Source: Paraburkholderia caffeinilytica
Lineage (GTDB): Bacteria > Pseudomonadota > Gammaproteobacteria > Burkholderiales > Burkholderiaceae
DNA: 64,000 nt
Direction of reading: 5' to 3'
Assembly (NCBI RefSeq): GCF_003368325.1
Contig: NZ_CP031467.1
Location: forward strand, 1-64,000
Part shown: positions 52,473 to 60,602 of the stretch, piece by piece
Position numbering within the stretch: the stretch's first letter is position 1
Layout of the letters: each line of letters starts with the position of its first letter
The notes under the pieces: generated by a model
What the model saw: only the letters and a program-made list of their open reading frames with translations
Told to the model about the DNA's origin: nothing
Database searches by the model: none
Translations under genes and position numbers: made by a program

Positions 52473-52510
52473 ATATCGAATATCGATACGCAAATAATGT
52501 TATTCGATAT
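52473..52510. promoter_or_regulatory. IclR-type inverted repeat
   Basis: ATATCGAAT (52473-52481) and ATTCGATAT (52502-52510) are perfect inverted 9-mers around 20 bp, with a third ATCGATA-like half between them. They sit 40 bp from the IclR start and 77 bp from the binding-protein start. Confidence 0.6.
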
Positions 52511-52586
52511 TTTTGACTCGGATATGATGAAGCCATACCTAGCATCGATTCCTCAACCGCAGTCCGTCACCGTCGTGGAGAATTTC

Positions 52587-53351
52587 ATGATCCAGTTAGT
52601 CAAGCGCATCGCCGGCGCCGCCATTGCCGGGTTGGTCATCGCAGCAACACCGGCCATGGCGGCCGCCGCGCCTGAGTACACGGTCGGCGCGACGGCCACC
52701 GGTGTGCCGTTCACCTTCCTCGACGTGAAGAGCAATTCGATCCAGGGTCTGCTGGTCGATGCCATCACCGCAACGGGCAAGGCCGCCGGTTTCGACGTGA
52801 AGGTCGAGCAAACCACCTTTTCCGCGCTGATCCCGTCGCTCACCACGAAGAAGATCGACGTGATCTCCGCCGCCATGCTGAAGACGCCGGCGCGCGAGCA
52901 GGTCGTCGATTTCTCCGACACGGTCTATTCCTATGGCGAAGGCCTGATCGTGCGCGCGGACGACAAAGGCAAGTACACGTCGATGGACGATCTCAAGGGC
53001 GAAGTGGTCGGCGCGCAAGTGGGGACCGCGTTCGTCGACGCGTTGAACAAGAAAGGCATCTTCAAGGAAGTGCGCACGTACGACTCGGTTGCCGACATCA
53101 TGCGCGACGTCGCGCTCGGCCGGATCAAGGCCGGCTTCGGCGACCATCCGATCATCGCGTACCAGTTGCAGAAAAACCCGAACCCGCAATTGCGCCTCGT
53201 CGACGGTTATCAGCCGAGCGTGAAGGGTCAACTGTGCTTCGTGGTGCGCAAGGGCGATAACGCAACGCTGGAGAAGCTCAATGCCGGCATCCGCAAGATC
53301 AAGGCGGACGGCACGCTCACGGAGATCATCAAGAAATGGCAAGTGGAATGA
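52587..53351 (+). CDS. family 3 amino-acid binding protein
   Basis: 254 residues from ATG 52587, with GGAG 7 bases upstream; the longer frame from 52497 covers the operator. Signal peptide MIQLVKRIAGAAIAGLVI with cleavage near AMA-AA. The mature domain has TGVPFTFLDVKSNSIQGLLV, SAAMLKTPAREQVVDFSDT and FVVRKGDNATLEKLNAGI. It binds the substrate of the importer encoded by the next two genes. First gene of the IclR-linked operon. Confidence 0.91.
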   Translation: MIQLVKRIAGAAIAGLVIAATPAMAAAAPEYTVGATATGVPFTFLDVKSNSIQGLLVDAITATGKAAGFDVKVEQTTFSALIPSLTTKKIDVISAAMLKTPAREQVVDFSDTVYSYGEGLIVRADDKGKYTSMDDLKGEVVGAQVGTAFVDALNKKGIFKEVRTYDSVADIMRDVALGRIKAGFGDHPIIAYQLQKNPNPQLRLVDGYQPSVKGQLCFVVRKGDNATLEKLNAGIRKIKADGTLTEIIKKWQVE

Positions 53352-53380
53352 CGCGGCGCGCTGCCTGAGGAGATCACGCC

Positions 53381-54037
53381 ATGTTCATCCAGAATGCGCT
53401 CGACTTCCTGCCGATCCTGCTGAAAGGCGCGGTCGTCACCGTCGAGATCACCTTCTGCGCGTTCGTGCTCAGCACGCTCCTCGGCCTCGTGCTGGCGCTG
53501 ATGCGCGTGTCGCCGAACAAGGTGCTCTCGAACGCGGCGGCCACGATCGTCAACGTGATTCGCGGCCTGCCGATCATCGTGCAGCTGTTCTACATCTACT
53601 TCGTGCTGCCCGATCTCGGCGTGCAGTTGAGCGCGTTCCAGGCGGGTTTCATCGGACTGGGCGTGGCCTACTCGGCGTATCAGGCGGAAAACTTTCGCGC
53701 CGGCATCCAGGCAATCGACCACGGCCAGATCGAAGCCGCGCAATCCATCGGCATGCGTGGCGCGCTGATCATGCGCCGCGTGATCCTGCCGCAGGCGTTT
53801 CGAATCGCGCTGCCGCCTTACGGCAACACGCTCGTGATGATGCTGAAGGACTCGTCGCTGGCCTCGACCATCACCGTCGCGGAAATGACGCGCGCCGGCC
53901 AGCTGATCGCGTCGTCGACGTTCCAGAACATGACGGTATTCACGCTCGTCGCGCTGCTCTATCTCGCGCTCAGCCTGCCGCTCGTCTACGGATTGCGGCG
54001 CATTGAGCGCCGTCTCGGCCTGAAGGGAAAGCGATGA
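53381..54037 (+). CDS. polar amino-acid ABC transporter permease
   Basis: 218 residues with GAGGAG upstream. Five membrane helices; [19 protein letters not shown] near helix 3 and EAA loop [20 protein letters not shown]. Normal length for a GlnP/HisM subunit. It overlaps the ATPase gene as ATGA, so the two are translated together and form one importer with the binding protein at 52587. Confidence 0.93.
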   Translation: MFIQNALDFLPILLKGAVVTVEITFCAFVLSTLLGLVLALMRVSPNKVLSNAAATIVNVIRGLPIIVQLFYIYFVLPDLGVQLSAFQAGFIGLGVAYSAYQAENFRAGIQAIDHGQIEAAQSIGMRGALIMRRVILPQAFRIALPPYGNTLVMMLKDSSLASTITVAEMTRAGQLIASSTFQNMTVFTLVALLYLALSLPLVYGLRRIERRLGLKGKR

Positions 54038-54783
54038 TCGAAGTTCAAGCCATTCACAAGCGCTTCCACGATCAGGAAGTGCTCAAAGGCGTCAGCCTCA
54101 ACGTCGAAGCCGGTCAGGTGGTCTGTCTGATTGGGCCGTCGGGCTCGGGCAAGTCGACGCTCCTGCGCTGCATCAACGGTCTCGAAACCTACGACGCCGG
54201 CACGATCGCCGTCGAAGGCGTGCGCGTCGACGCCAGGTCGAAGCACATCCACGCGTTGCGCACGCAGGTCGGCATGGTGTTTCAGCGCTTCAATCTGTTC
54301 CCGCATCGCACGGCGCTCGAGAACGTCTGCGAAGGACCGCTCTACGTGAAAAAGGAAGCCGGTGAGGCGGCGCGCGAGAAAGCGCGGCATCTGCTCGACA
54401 AGGTTGGCCTCGCGCACCGGATGAACGCGTATCCGGCGGAGCTGTCGGGCGGGCAGCAGCAGCGCGTCGCCATCGCGCGTGCATTAGCGATGGAGCCGAA
54501 AGCGATTCTGTTCGACGAACCCACTTCCGCACTCGACCCGGAACTCGTCGGCGAAGTGCTCGGCGTGATGCGGCAACTCGCGAACGACGGCATGACGATG
54601 ATCGTCGTCACGCATGAGATGGGCTTCGCGCGCGAAGTGGCCGATCGCGTGTGCTTTCTGTACGACGGCACCATTTGCGAGGAAGGCGCGGCAGCCGATC
54701 TGCTCGAGCGGCCGACTCATCCGCGCACGCGCGATTTCCTGCGCCGCATGCTCACGCCCACGTCGAACGGAATCGCGCAATGA
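54034..54783 (+). CDS. polar amino-acid ABC transporter ATP-binding protein
   Basis: 249 residues. Walker [11 protein letters not shown]-loop [12 protein letters not shown], signature [14 protein letters not shown], Walker [14 protein letters not shown] and His in [12 protein letters not shown], as in GlnQ/HisP. Third gene of the IclR-linked operon, with ATGA overlaps on both sides (53381 permease, 54780 oxidase). Confidence 0.94.
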   Translation: MIEVQAIHKRFHDQEVLKGVSLNVEAGQVVCLIGPSGSGKSTLLRCINGLETYDAGTIAVEGVRVDARSKHIHALRTQVGMVFQRFNLFPHRTALENVCEGPLYVKKEAGEAAREKARHLLDKVGLAHRMNAYPAELSGGQQQRVAIARALAMEPKAILFDEPTSALDPELVGEVLGVMRQLANDGMTMIVVTHEMGFAREVADRVCFLYDGTICEEGAAADLLERPTHPRTRDFLRRMLTPTSNGIAQ

Positions 54784-56072
54784 AGTCAGCAGAAACCGGC
54801 CAGCCGTTGCCGCCGTCGCTCTGGGCTGCCACCGCCGAGGCCGCGATGCGGACGCCGCCGCTCGACGCATCGAAGCGTGTCCAGGTAGCTATCGTGGGCG
54901 CGGGTTACACGGGTTTATCCACTGCGCTGCATTTGAGCGAACTCGGCCTCGACGTCTGCGTGATCGATGCGAACGAGCCAGGCTGGGGAGCGTCGGGACG
55001 CAATGGCGGACAGGTGATCCCGGGACTCAAGTACGACCCTGACGAACTCGTGCGCCGCTTCGGCCCGGAGGACGGCGACGCGCTCGTCCGGATGGCGGGC
55101 GGCGCGGCCGATACGGTGTTCGATCTGATCGAGCGCCACGGCATCGCTTGCGACGCGATACGGGCCGGCTGGATTCAACCCACCCATTCGACCCGGCTGC
55201 TCGATACGCTGCATGCGCGTGCGCGCCAGTGGGAATCGCGTGGCGCGCGCGTCGAGTTGCTCGATCGCGCGCAGATTACGCAGCGCCTTGGCACGGAGGC
55301 GTTTGTAGGGGGATGGGTGGACCGGCGCGCGGGCAGCGTGCAACCGCTCAGCTACGCGCGGGGACTTGCACGCGCTGCCCTCGCGCGTGGCGTGGCGATT
55401 CACGGCGCGACGCGCGCGAGCCGTCTCGAACAACGCGCCGATGGGTGGCGCATTCACACCGCTCGCGGACTGACCATCGACGCGCGTCAGGTCCTGCTTG
55501 CCACCAATGGATACAGCGATTCGCTGTGGCCGGGGATCGCGCAGTCTGTGATCGCAGCAAACAGCTTCATCGTGGCAACGAAGCCGCTGGCCGCAAGCGT
55601 CAGCGCAAGCATCCTGCCCGGGCGCGAAGTGGCGTCGGATTCGCGGCGCTTGCTGCTGTACTTCCGGCGCGACAGCGAAGGCCGCCTGTTGATCGGCGGC
55701 CGCGGACCTTTTCGCGAACCACGCGGCGCGGCGGACTGGGCGCACCTCGAACGTGCCGCCAGATTGCTGTATCCGCAACTGGCGGACGTCGAGTACGAGT
55801 ATCGCTGGGCCGGGCGCATCGCCATCACGCGGGATTTCCTGCCGCACGTTCATCTTCCCGTACCGGGACTGACGATCGCGTTAGGCTACAACGGCCGCGG
55901 GATCGCGATGGCCACGACGCTCGGCAAACACCTCGCTGCGCATCTGGCCGGTGCAACGCGTGGACTGCCGTTGCCGCCGACATCGATCCGGCGGATTCCG
56001 CTGCATGCGCTTCAGCGTTTTTACATCAGCGCCGGGGTTGCGTGGTACAGATTGCTCGACGCGATGAGTTGA
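54780..56072 (+). CDS. FAD-dependent amine/amino-acid oxidoreductase (PuuB type)
   Basis: 430 residues from ATG 54780, overlapping the ATPase stop by 4 bp; the earlier frame is inside the ATPase gene. Nucleotide-binding GAGYTGLST, then [14 protein letters not shown], the PuuB hallmark, and the C-terminal FAD loop [15 protein letters not shown]. It should oxidise the amine or amino acid imported by the three genes before it. It is the fourth oxidase of this type in the window and the only one directly coupled to a complete importer without other enzymes. Confidence 0.91.
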   Translation: MKSAETGQPLPPSLWAATAEAAMRTPPLDASKRVQVAIVGAGYTGLSTALHLSELGLDVCVIDANEPGWGASGRNGGQVIPGLKYDPDELVRRFGPEDGDALVRMAGGAADTVFDLIERHGIACDAIRAGWIQPTHSTRLLDTLHARARQWESRGARVELLDRAQITQRLGTEAFVGGWVDRRAGSVQPLSYARGLARAALARGVAIHGATRASRLEQRADGWRIHTARGLTIDARQVLLATNGYSDSLWPGIAQSVIAANSFIVATKPLAASVSASILPGREVASDSRRLLLYFRRDSEGRLLIGGRGPFREPRGAADWAHLERAARLLYPQLADVEYEYRWAGRIAITRDFLPHVHLPVPGLTIALGYNGRGIAMATTLGKHLAAHLAGATRGLPLPPTSIRRIPLHALQRFYISAGVAWYRLLDAMS

Positions 56073-56173
56073 ATCGAACGCGACCGCTACGCTCGCCCCT
56101 GGGCGAGCATGGCAAGCAGCAGCCGTTCTGCGCCGAAGGCGAAACCGAGTTGCGTGAGTCCGCCACACCCCAC

Positions 56174-56833
56174 TCAATGCCGCCACGACCCATGCGGCAA
56201 CTCCACGTCCCGCTGCGCCGCCGCCAATCCCTCGACGATGCCCGCGCGATCCAGCGCAATGCAGTAGACCGGCTTCGCACGCTCGAAGCGCCAACTGTCG
56301 GCGAGCGCACCGGCATCGACTGGATCGAAGCCGAACTGATCGATAAGCCCGCGCACGACGTGTCTGGCCCGCTCGTCGTCTCCGGCGAACGGCAATGCGC
56401 GGCGGCTCGGCGCATCGGCAGGCTTGCCGTCCGTTTCGAGGTCTTTCGCCAGAATCGCATTGAAGGCCTTGACCACCTTCGCGCCGGGCAACGCGGCGGC
56501 CAGCATCTGGCTGGTGGTTGTCGAGCGACTGTCGAGCGCCTCGATCCGGCCATCGCGGTCGGGGTAGTAATTGCACGTGTCGATCACGACCCTGCCGTCG
56601 AGCGCCGCAACCGGCAACGCGTCAATGCTGCTGAACGGCACGGTCACCACCGCCATATCGCCGAACTTCGCCGCCTCTAGAGCCGTGCCGAGCGCACAGC
56701 CGAGCACCGCGGCCGTACTGATCAAGGTCCGCGGATCGCGGGAATTGCTGATCATCACTTCGTGACCATGGCGCTGCGCGAGCGTCGCCATCGCGCGGCC
56801 GAGAAAACCGGCGCCGAGAATGCCTATCTTCAT
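56174..56833 (-). CDS. NADPH:F420-reductase-like NAD(P)-binding oxidoreductase
   Basis: 219 residues. N-terminal Rossmann motif GILGAGFLGRAMATLA and a basic NADP pocket in MISNSRDPR, then TVPFSSIDALPV, DTCNYYPDRDG and KAFNAILAKDL, matching the F420-dependent NADP reductase family. Most proteobacterial members do not use F420 and reduce or oxidise unknown small molecules. A LysR gene is divergent from it, 133 bp away, and probably controls it. Confidence 0.88.
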   Translation of the reverse strand: MKIGILGAGFLGRAMATLAQRHGHEVMISNSRDPRTLISTAAVLGCALGTALEAAKFGDMAVVTVPFSSIDALPVAALDGRVVIDTCNYYPDRDGRIEALDSRSTTTSQMLAAALPGAKVVKAFNAILAKDLETDGKPADAPSRRALPFAGDDERARHVVRGLIDQFGFDPVDAGALADSWRFERAKPVYCIALDRAGIVEGLAAAQRDVELPHGSWRH

Positions 56834-56966
56834 GTTTCACACTCCATGTCTGTCTGAGGATCGCTCCGTTGAGCGCCCGCCCATCGGTGAGAAGCACTAT
56901 GATTCAAAACTTCAACCGGATAAACAGGCGAATTTTGACGACTGTCGAAATCAGGAGTGGTGAATC

Positions 56967-57863
56967 ATGGACCGTTTGACCAGCATGGCTGTGTTCGTGA
57001 AAACAGCCGACAGCGGCTCGTTCGCCGCGGCGGCGCTCGCCTTCGGCATCTCCTCGCAGATGGCCGGCAAGCACATCAGCACGCTGGAAGAACGCGTCGG
57101 CGCGCGGTTGCTCAACCGGACCACACGCCGCCAGAGCCTGACGGAAATCGGCCAGATCTTCTACGAACGCTGCAAGGCGCTGCTGGCCGATGCCGAAGCG
57201 GCCGAATCGGTCGCGCAGGAATTGTCGGCCGCGCCGCGCGGGCGTTTGCGCATCACCGCACCGGTGACGTTCGGCACCTGCTGTCTCGCGCCGATGATCA
57301 CGCGCTATCTGAAGGCCCATCCTGAGGTGCGGGTCGAGTTGGCGCTGACCGACCGCTTCGTCGATCTGATCGATGAAGGGTATGAGGCCGCGATCCGTCT
57401 GGGCCCGCTGTCGGATTCGTCGTTGATCGCACGGTCGTTGATGCCGTACCGGCTGGTCGCCTGCGCGTCGCCCGGCTACCTGGCCGAACATGGCGAGCCG
57501 CGCACGCCGCAAGCGCTGACGGCGCACGAATGTCTGAGCTTCGTCTACACGAGCTTGCCGGTTGCGACCGAATGGCGTTTCGCCGATGCCCAAGGCGAAC
57601 ATGTGGTGCCGATCTCAGGCCGCTTTGAGGCCAACGACGTGAAAGCGCTGCTGGCCGCGGCCCTCAATGGCGGCGGCGTGATCCTCGCGCCTGAAGTGGC
57701 GGTGAAGGACGAGCTCGCCGCGGGCCGGCTGGTGCGCCTGCTGAACGGCTACGAAGCGCCCGCGCGCCCCATGCATCTGGTGTTTCCGGCAAGCCGCGCG
57801 ACCCCGAAACTGCGCGCGTTCATCGACCAGGTGGCGGCCGAATTCGGGCCGCACGCCGTGTGA
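56967..57863 (+). CDS. LysR-family regulator (DmlR-like)
   Basis: 298 residues. The helix-turn-helix part reads MAVFVKTADSGSFAAAALAF and SSQMAGKHISTLEERVGARL, the effector domain RLRITAPVTFGTCCLAPMIT. It is divergent from the oxidoreductase at 56174. Standard length. The 295 bp after it hold one short hairpin (GCCCG-CTT-CGGGC, 57945-57957) but no gene. Confidence 0.92.
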   Translation: MDRLTSMAVFVKTADSGSFAAAALAFGISSQMAGKHISTLEERVGARLLNRTTRRQSLTEIGQIFYERCKALLADAEAAESVAQELSAAPRGRLRITAPVTFGTCCLAPMITRYLKAHPEVRVELALTDRFVDLIDEGYEAAIRLGPLSDSSLIARSLMPYRLVACASPGYLAEHGEPRTPQALTAHECLSFVYTSLPVATEWRFADAQGEHVVPISGRFEANDVKALLAAALNGGGVILAPEVAVKDELAAGRLVRLLNGYEAPARPMHLVFPASRATPKLRAFIDQVAAEFGPHAV

Positions 57864-58158
57864 AACAAGCGGCCGGGCACCCATGGCAAGCGTCCTCCGC
57901 CGCCCGCCAATCTCCCCCCATTGACCGCTAGAATTGCCGGCTTTGCCCGCTTCGGGCGCGCGACAAGGCAAAATACGGGTTTTGTGCGTGCGAACCGCGC
58001 CGCAAGACCGGATGAATCAGACCTCGGCGGCTCGCCTGCCGCCGACCCTCGCAAAGACGCATGGCGACGGCCCGGCACGCCAATCAGGCACGCCGGGCTC
58101 GTCGCGTGCAGCGCAGCCAGGACAGCTCGTCCTTTAACAGAGCCCCTCAGGAGCATTC

Positions 58159-58755
58159 ATGACCGACTCGAACCCGTCTTTCCTCGGCAGGATTTCCCTT
58201 GCCGTCAGTACCTTTTTCAGCATCCTCGGCGATGGCGAATTCGCCGCCGGGGTGCTGCGCCTGCGCAAGGGTGACGCCGCCGCTGCCGCGAGCGCCGCAC
58301 CTGTTGTCGCCCCTACGCCCGCGCCGGCCGCTGCGCCGGCTCCCGCCCCGCAACCGGCGCCCACGCTGAAGGAAGCGAGCCCGGACGCCGCGCTCCAGTT
58401 GCTCGGCCTGTTGCAACGCGACGCGCGCTTCATCGATTTCGTCGAAGAAGACATCAAGGGCTATAGCGACGCCGACATCGGCGCCGCCGCCCGCCTCGTG
58501 CACGACGGCTGCCGCGCAACCCTGCGCGAGCATTTCACGATCCGTCCAGTGCGCGACGAAGCCGAAGGCAGCCGCGTCACGCTGGCCGAAGGTTTCGACG
58601 CCACCTCGATTCGCCTGACCGGCAATGTGGTCGGCAAGGCGCCGTTCAACGGCAGCATCAGCCACCGCGGCTGGCGTGTCGACGAGGTGCGTCTGCCGAA
58701 GCTGACCGGCAGCCATGACGCCAAGGTGATCGCACCGGCCGAGGTGGAGCTATGA
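58159..58755 (+). CDS. DUF2760-family protein
   Basis: 198 residues after AGGAG. A short helical start (FLGRISLAVSTFFSILGDGE) is followed by an Ala/Pro-rich linker (about 45-75) and the DUF2760 domain: ALQLLGLLQRDARFIDFVEE, IGAAARLVHDGCRATLREHF, then PFNGSISHRGWRVDEVRLP. No function is known. Its stop overlaps the first Hsp70 start as ATGA. This triplet of DUF2760 and two Hsp70-like proteins recurs in proteobacteria, as far as I recall, and suggests a dedicated partner or substrate adaptor. Confidence 0.88.
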   Translation: MTDSNPSFLGRISLAVSTFFSILGDGEFAAGVLRLRKGDAAAAASAAPVVAPTPAPAAAPAPAPQPAPTLKEASPDAALQLLGLLQRDARFIDFVEEDIKGYSDADIGAAARLVHDGCRATLREHFTIRPVRDEAEGSRVTLAEGFDATSIRLTGNVVGKAPFNGSISHRGWRVDEVRLPKLTGSHDAKVIAPAEVEL

Positions 58756-60602
58756 GCGACGCGCGCTTCTCAATCGGTATCGATCTGGGCACGACGCACT
58801 GCGCGCTGTCCTACGTGGACACCACGGCCAGCGACGGCGAAAAGACCGCCCAAGGCGTGCTGCCGGTCGCGCAACTCACCGGCCCCGGCGCGATCGACAA
58901 CCTCGATCTGCTGCCCTCGTTTCTCTACCTGCCGCATCCGGACGAACTCGCCTCGGGCGACCTGTACCTGCCCTGGACCGGCCAGCGCGAATTCGCGGTC
59001 GGCGAGTTCGCCCGCAGCCGTGGCGCGGCCACGCCGATCCGGCTCGTGTCGAGCGCCAAGAGCTGGCTGTGCCATCCGGGCGTCGACCGCCGCGCGGCGA
59101 TTCTGCCGAACGACGCGCCGCCTGAAGTCGCCCGCGTCTCGCCGCTCGAAAGCTCGGTGCGCTATCTGACTCACTTGCGCGAAGCGTGGGACCACGCGCA
59201 TCCGGACGCCCCGTTCAGCCAGCAGGACATCACGGTGACGATCCCGGCGTCGTTCGATCCGGCCGCACGCGAGTTGACCGCCGAAGCCGCAGAAGCCGCC
59301 GGCTACGGCCGCATGACCTTGCTCGAAGAGCCGCAAGCCGCGCTGTATAGCTGGATTCAGAAGAGCGGCGGCCAGTGGCGCAAGCAGGTCAAGGTCGGCG
59401 ACATCATTCTCGTGGTCGACGTGGGCGGCGGCACCACCGACCTCTCGCTGATCGCCGTGATCGAGCGCGAAGGCAATCTCGAACTGCATCGCGTCGCGGT
59501 CGGCGAACACATTCTGCTGGGCGGCGACAACATGGACCTCGCACTGGCCCATGGGGTCGCGCGCAAACTTGCGGCGCTGGGAACCCAGGCCGACGCGTGG
59601 CAACTGCGCGCCCTCACCTATGCCTGCCGTTCGGCAAAGGAAACGCTGCTCAGCGACCCGTCGACCGATACCGTGCCGCTCGTCGTGCCGAGCCGCGGCT
59701 CGAAGCTGATCGGCGGCTCGATCCGCACCGAACTCACGCGCGCGGAGCTGACCCAGACGATCCTCGAAGGCTTTTTCCCGCAGGTGGAAAGCGCGGCGCG
59801 TCCGGTGAGCCGCGCGCGTGCCGGTCTGACGCAACTCGGCCTGCCGTACGCGCAGGACGCAGGCATCACACGGCATCTGGCGGCTTTCCTTGGCCGGCAG
59901 GTGGGCGCGCTGGCCGAACTCGAACGCTTGCGCGATATCGCCACGATGGAAGGCGCGACTTTCTTGCACCCCACCGCCGTGCTCTTCAACGGCGGCGTGT
60001 TCAAGTCGCCGCTGCTGGTCGAACGGATCATGGGCACGCTCAATGGCTGGCTCGGCACCGAAGGCGCGCCGCACGCCCGCCTGCTCGAAGGCGCGGATCT
60101 CGATCTCGCCGTCGCGCGCGGCGCGGCCTATTACGGCTATGTGCGGCGCGGCCAGGGCGTGCGCATTCGCGGCGGCACCGCGCGTGCGTACTACATCGCG
60201 ATCGAATCGGCGATGCCCGCCGTTCCGGGTCTCGAGCCGCCGGTGCAGGCGCTGTGCGTCGCCCCGTTCGGCATGGAGGAAGGCACCCAGGCCGAACTGC
60301 CGGCGCAGGAGTTCGGGCTGGTGGTCGGCGAGCCGGTGCACTTCCGCTTCTTTGGATCGTCGGTGCGTCGTCAGGATCAGGTCGGCACGCTGCTCGACTT
60401 CTGGGGTCCCGAGGAATTGCAGGAACTGGAGGAAATCCAGGCGACGCTGCCGTCCGCCGGCCGTACCGCCGGCGAAGTCGTGCCGGTGAAACTGCATGCG
60501 CGCGTGACGGAAGCCGGCACGCTCGAACTCGAAGCCGTGCCGCGCGGCACCGACGAGCGCTGGAAGGTCGAGTTCGACGTGCGCGGCGGCGCCAATGCAT
60601 GA
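58752..60602 (+). CDS. Hsp70-family ATPase (short form)
   Basis: 616 residues. Actin-like ATPase motifs: SIGIDLGTTHCALSYV (phosphate 1), TIPASFDPAARELTAEAAEA, LLEEPQAALYSW, VDVGGGTTDLSLI (phosphate 2), LLGGDNMDLALAHG and LFNGGVFKSPLL in place of the usual GG-x-SRIP adenosine motif. The last 130 residues are strand-rich and resemble a reduced substrate-binding domain; no helical lid or EEVD-like tail. No J-domain or GrpE gene is adjacent. Coupled by ATGA to both neighbours. Confidence 0.9.
   Translation: MSDARFSIGIDLGTTHCALSYVDTTASDGEKTAQGVLPVAQLTGPGAIDNLDLLPSFLYLPHPDELASGDLYLPWTGQREFAVGEFARSRGAATPIRLVSSAKSWLCHPGVDRRAAILPNDAPPEVARVSPLESSVRYLTHLREAWDHAHPDAPFSQQDITVTIPASFDPAARELTAEAAEAAGYGRMTLLEEPQAALYSWIQKSGGQWRKQVKVGDIILVVDVGGGTTDLSLIAVIEREGNLELHRVAVGEHILLGGDNMDLALAHGVARKLAALGTQADAWQLRALTYACRSAKETLLSDPSTDTVPLVVPSRGSKLIGGSIRTELTRAELTQTILEGFFPQVESAARPVSRARAGLTQLGLPYAQDAGITRHLAAFLGRQVGALAELERLRDIATMEGATFLHPTAVLFNGGVFKSPLLVERIMGTLNGWLGTEGAPHARLLEGADLDLAVARGAAYYGYVRRGQGVRIRGGTARAYYIAIESAMPAVPGLEPPVQALCVAPFGMEEGTQAELPAQEFGLVVGEPVHFRFFGSSVRRQDQVGTLLDFWGPEELQELEEIQATLPSAGRTAGEVVPVKLHARVTEAGTLELEAVPRGTDERWKVEFDVRGGANA

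Noticed and set aside
59375-60598. Upstream in-frame extension of the second Hsp70
   Set aside because: It overlaps the first Hsp70 in another frame and is Arg-rich without motifs; the true start is the ATGA at 60599.
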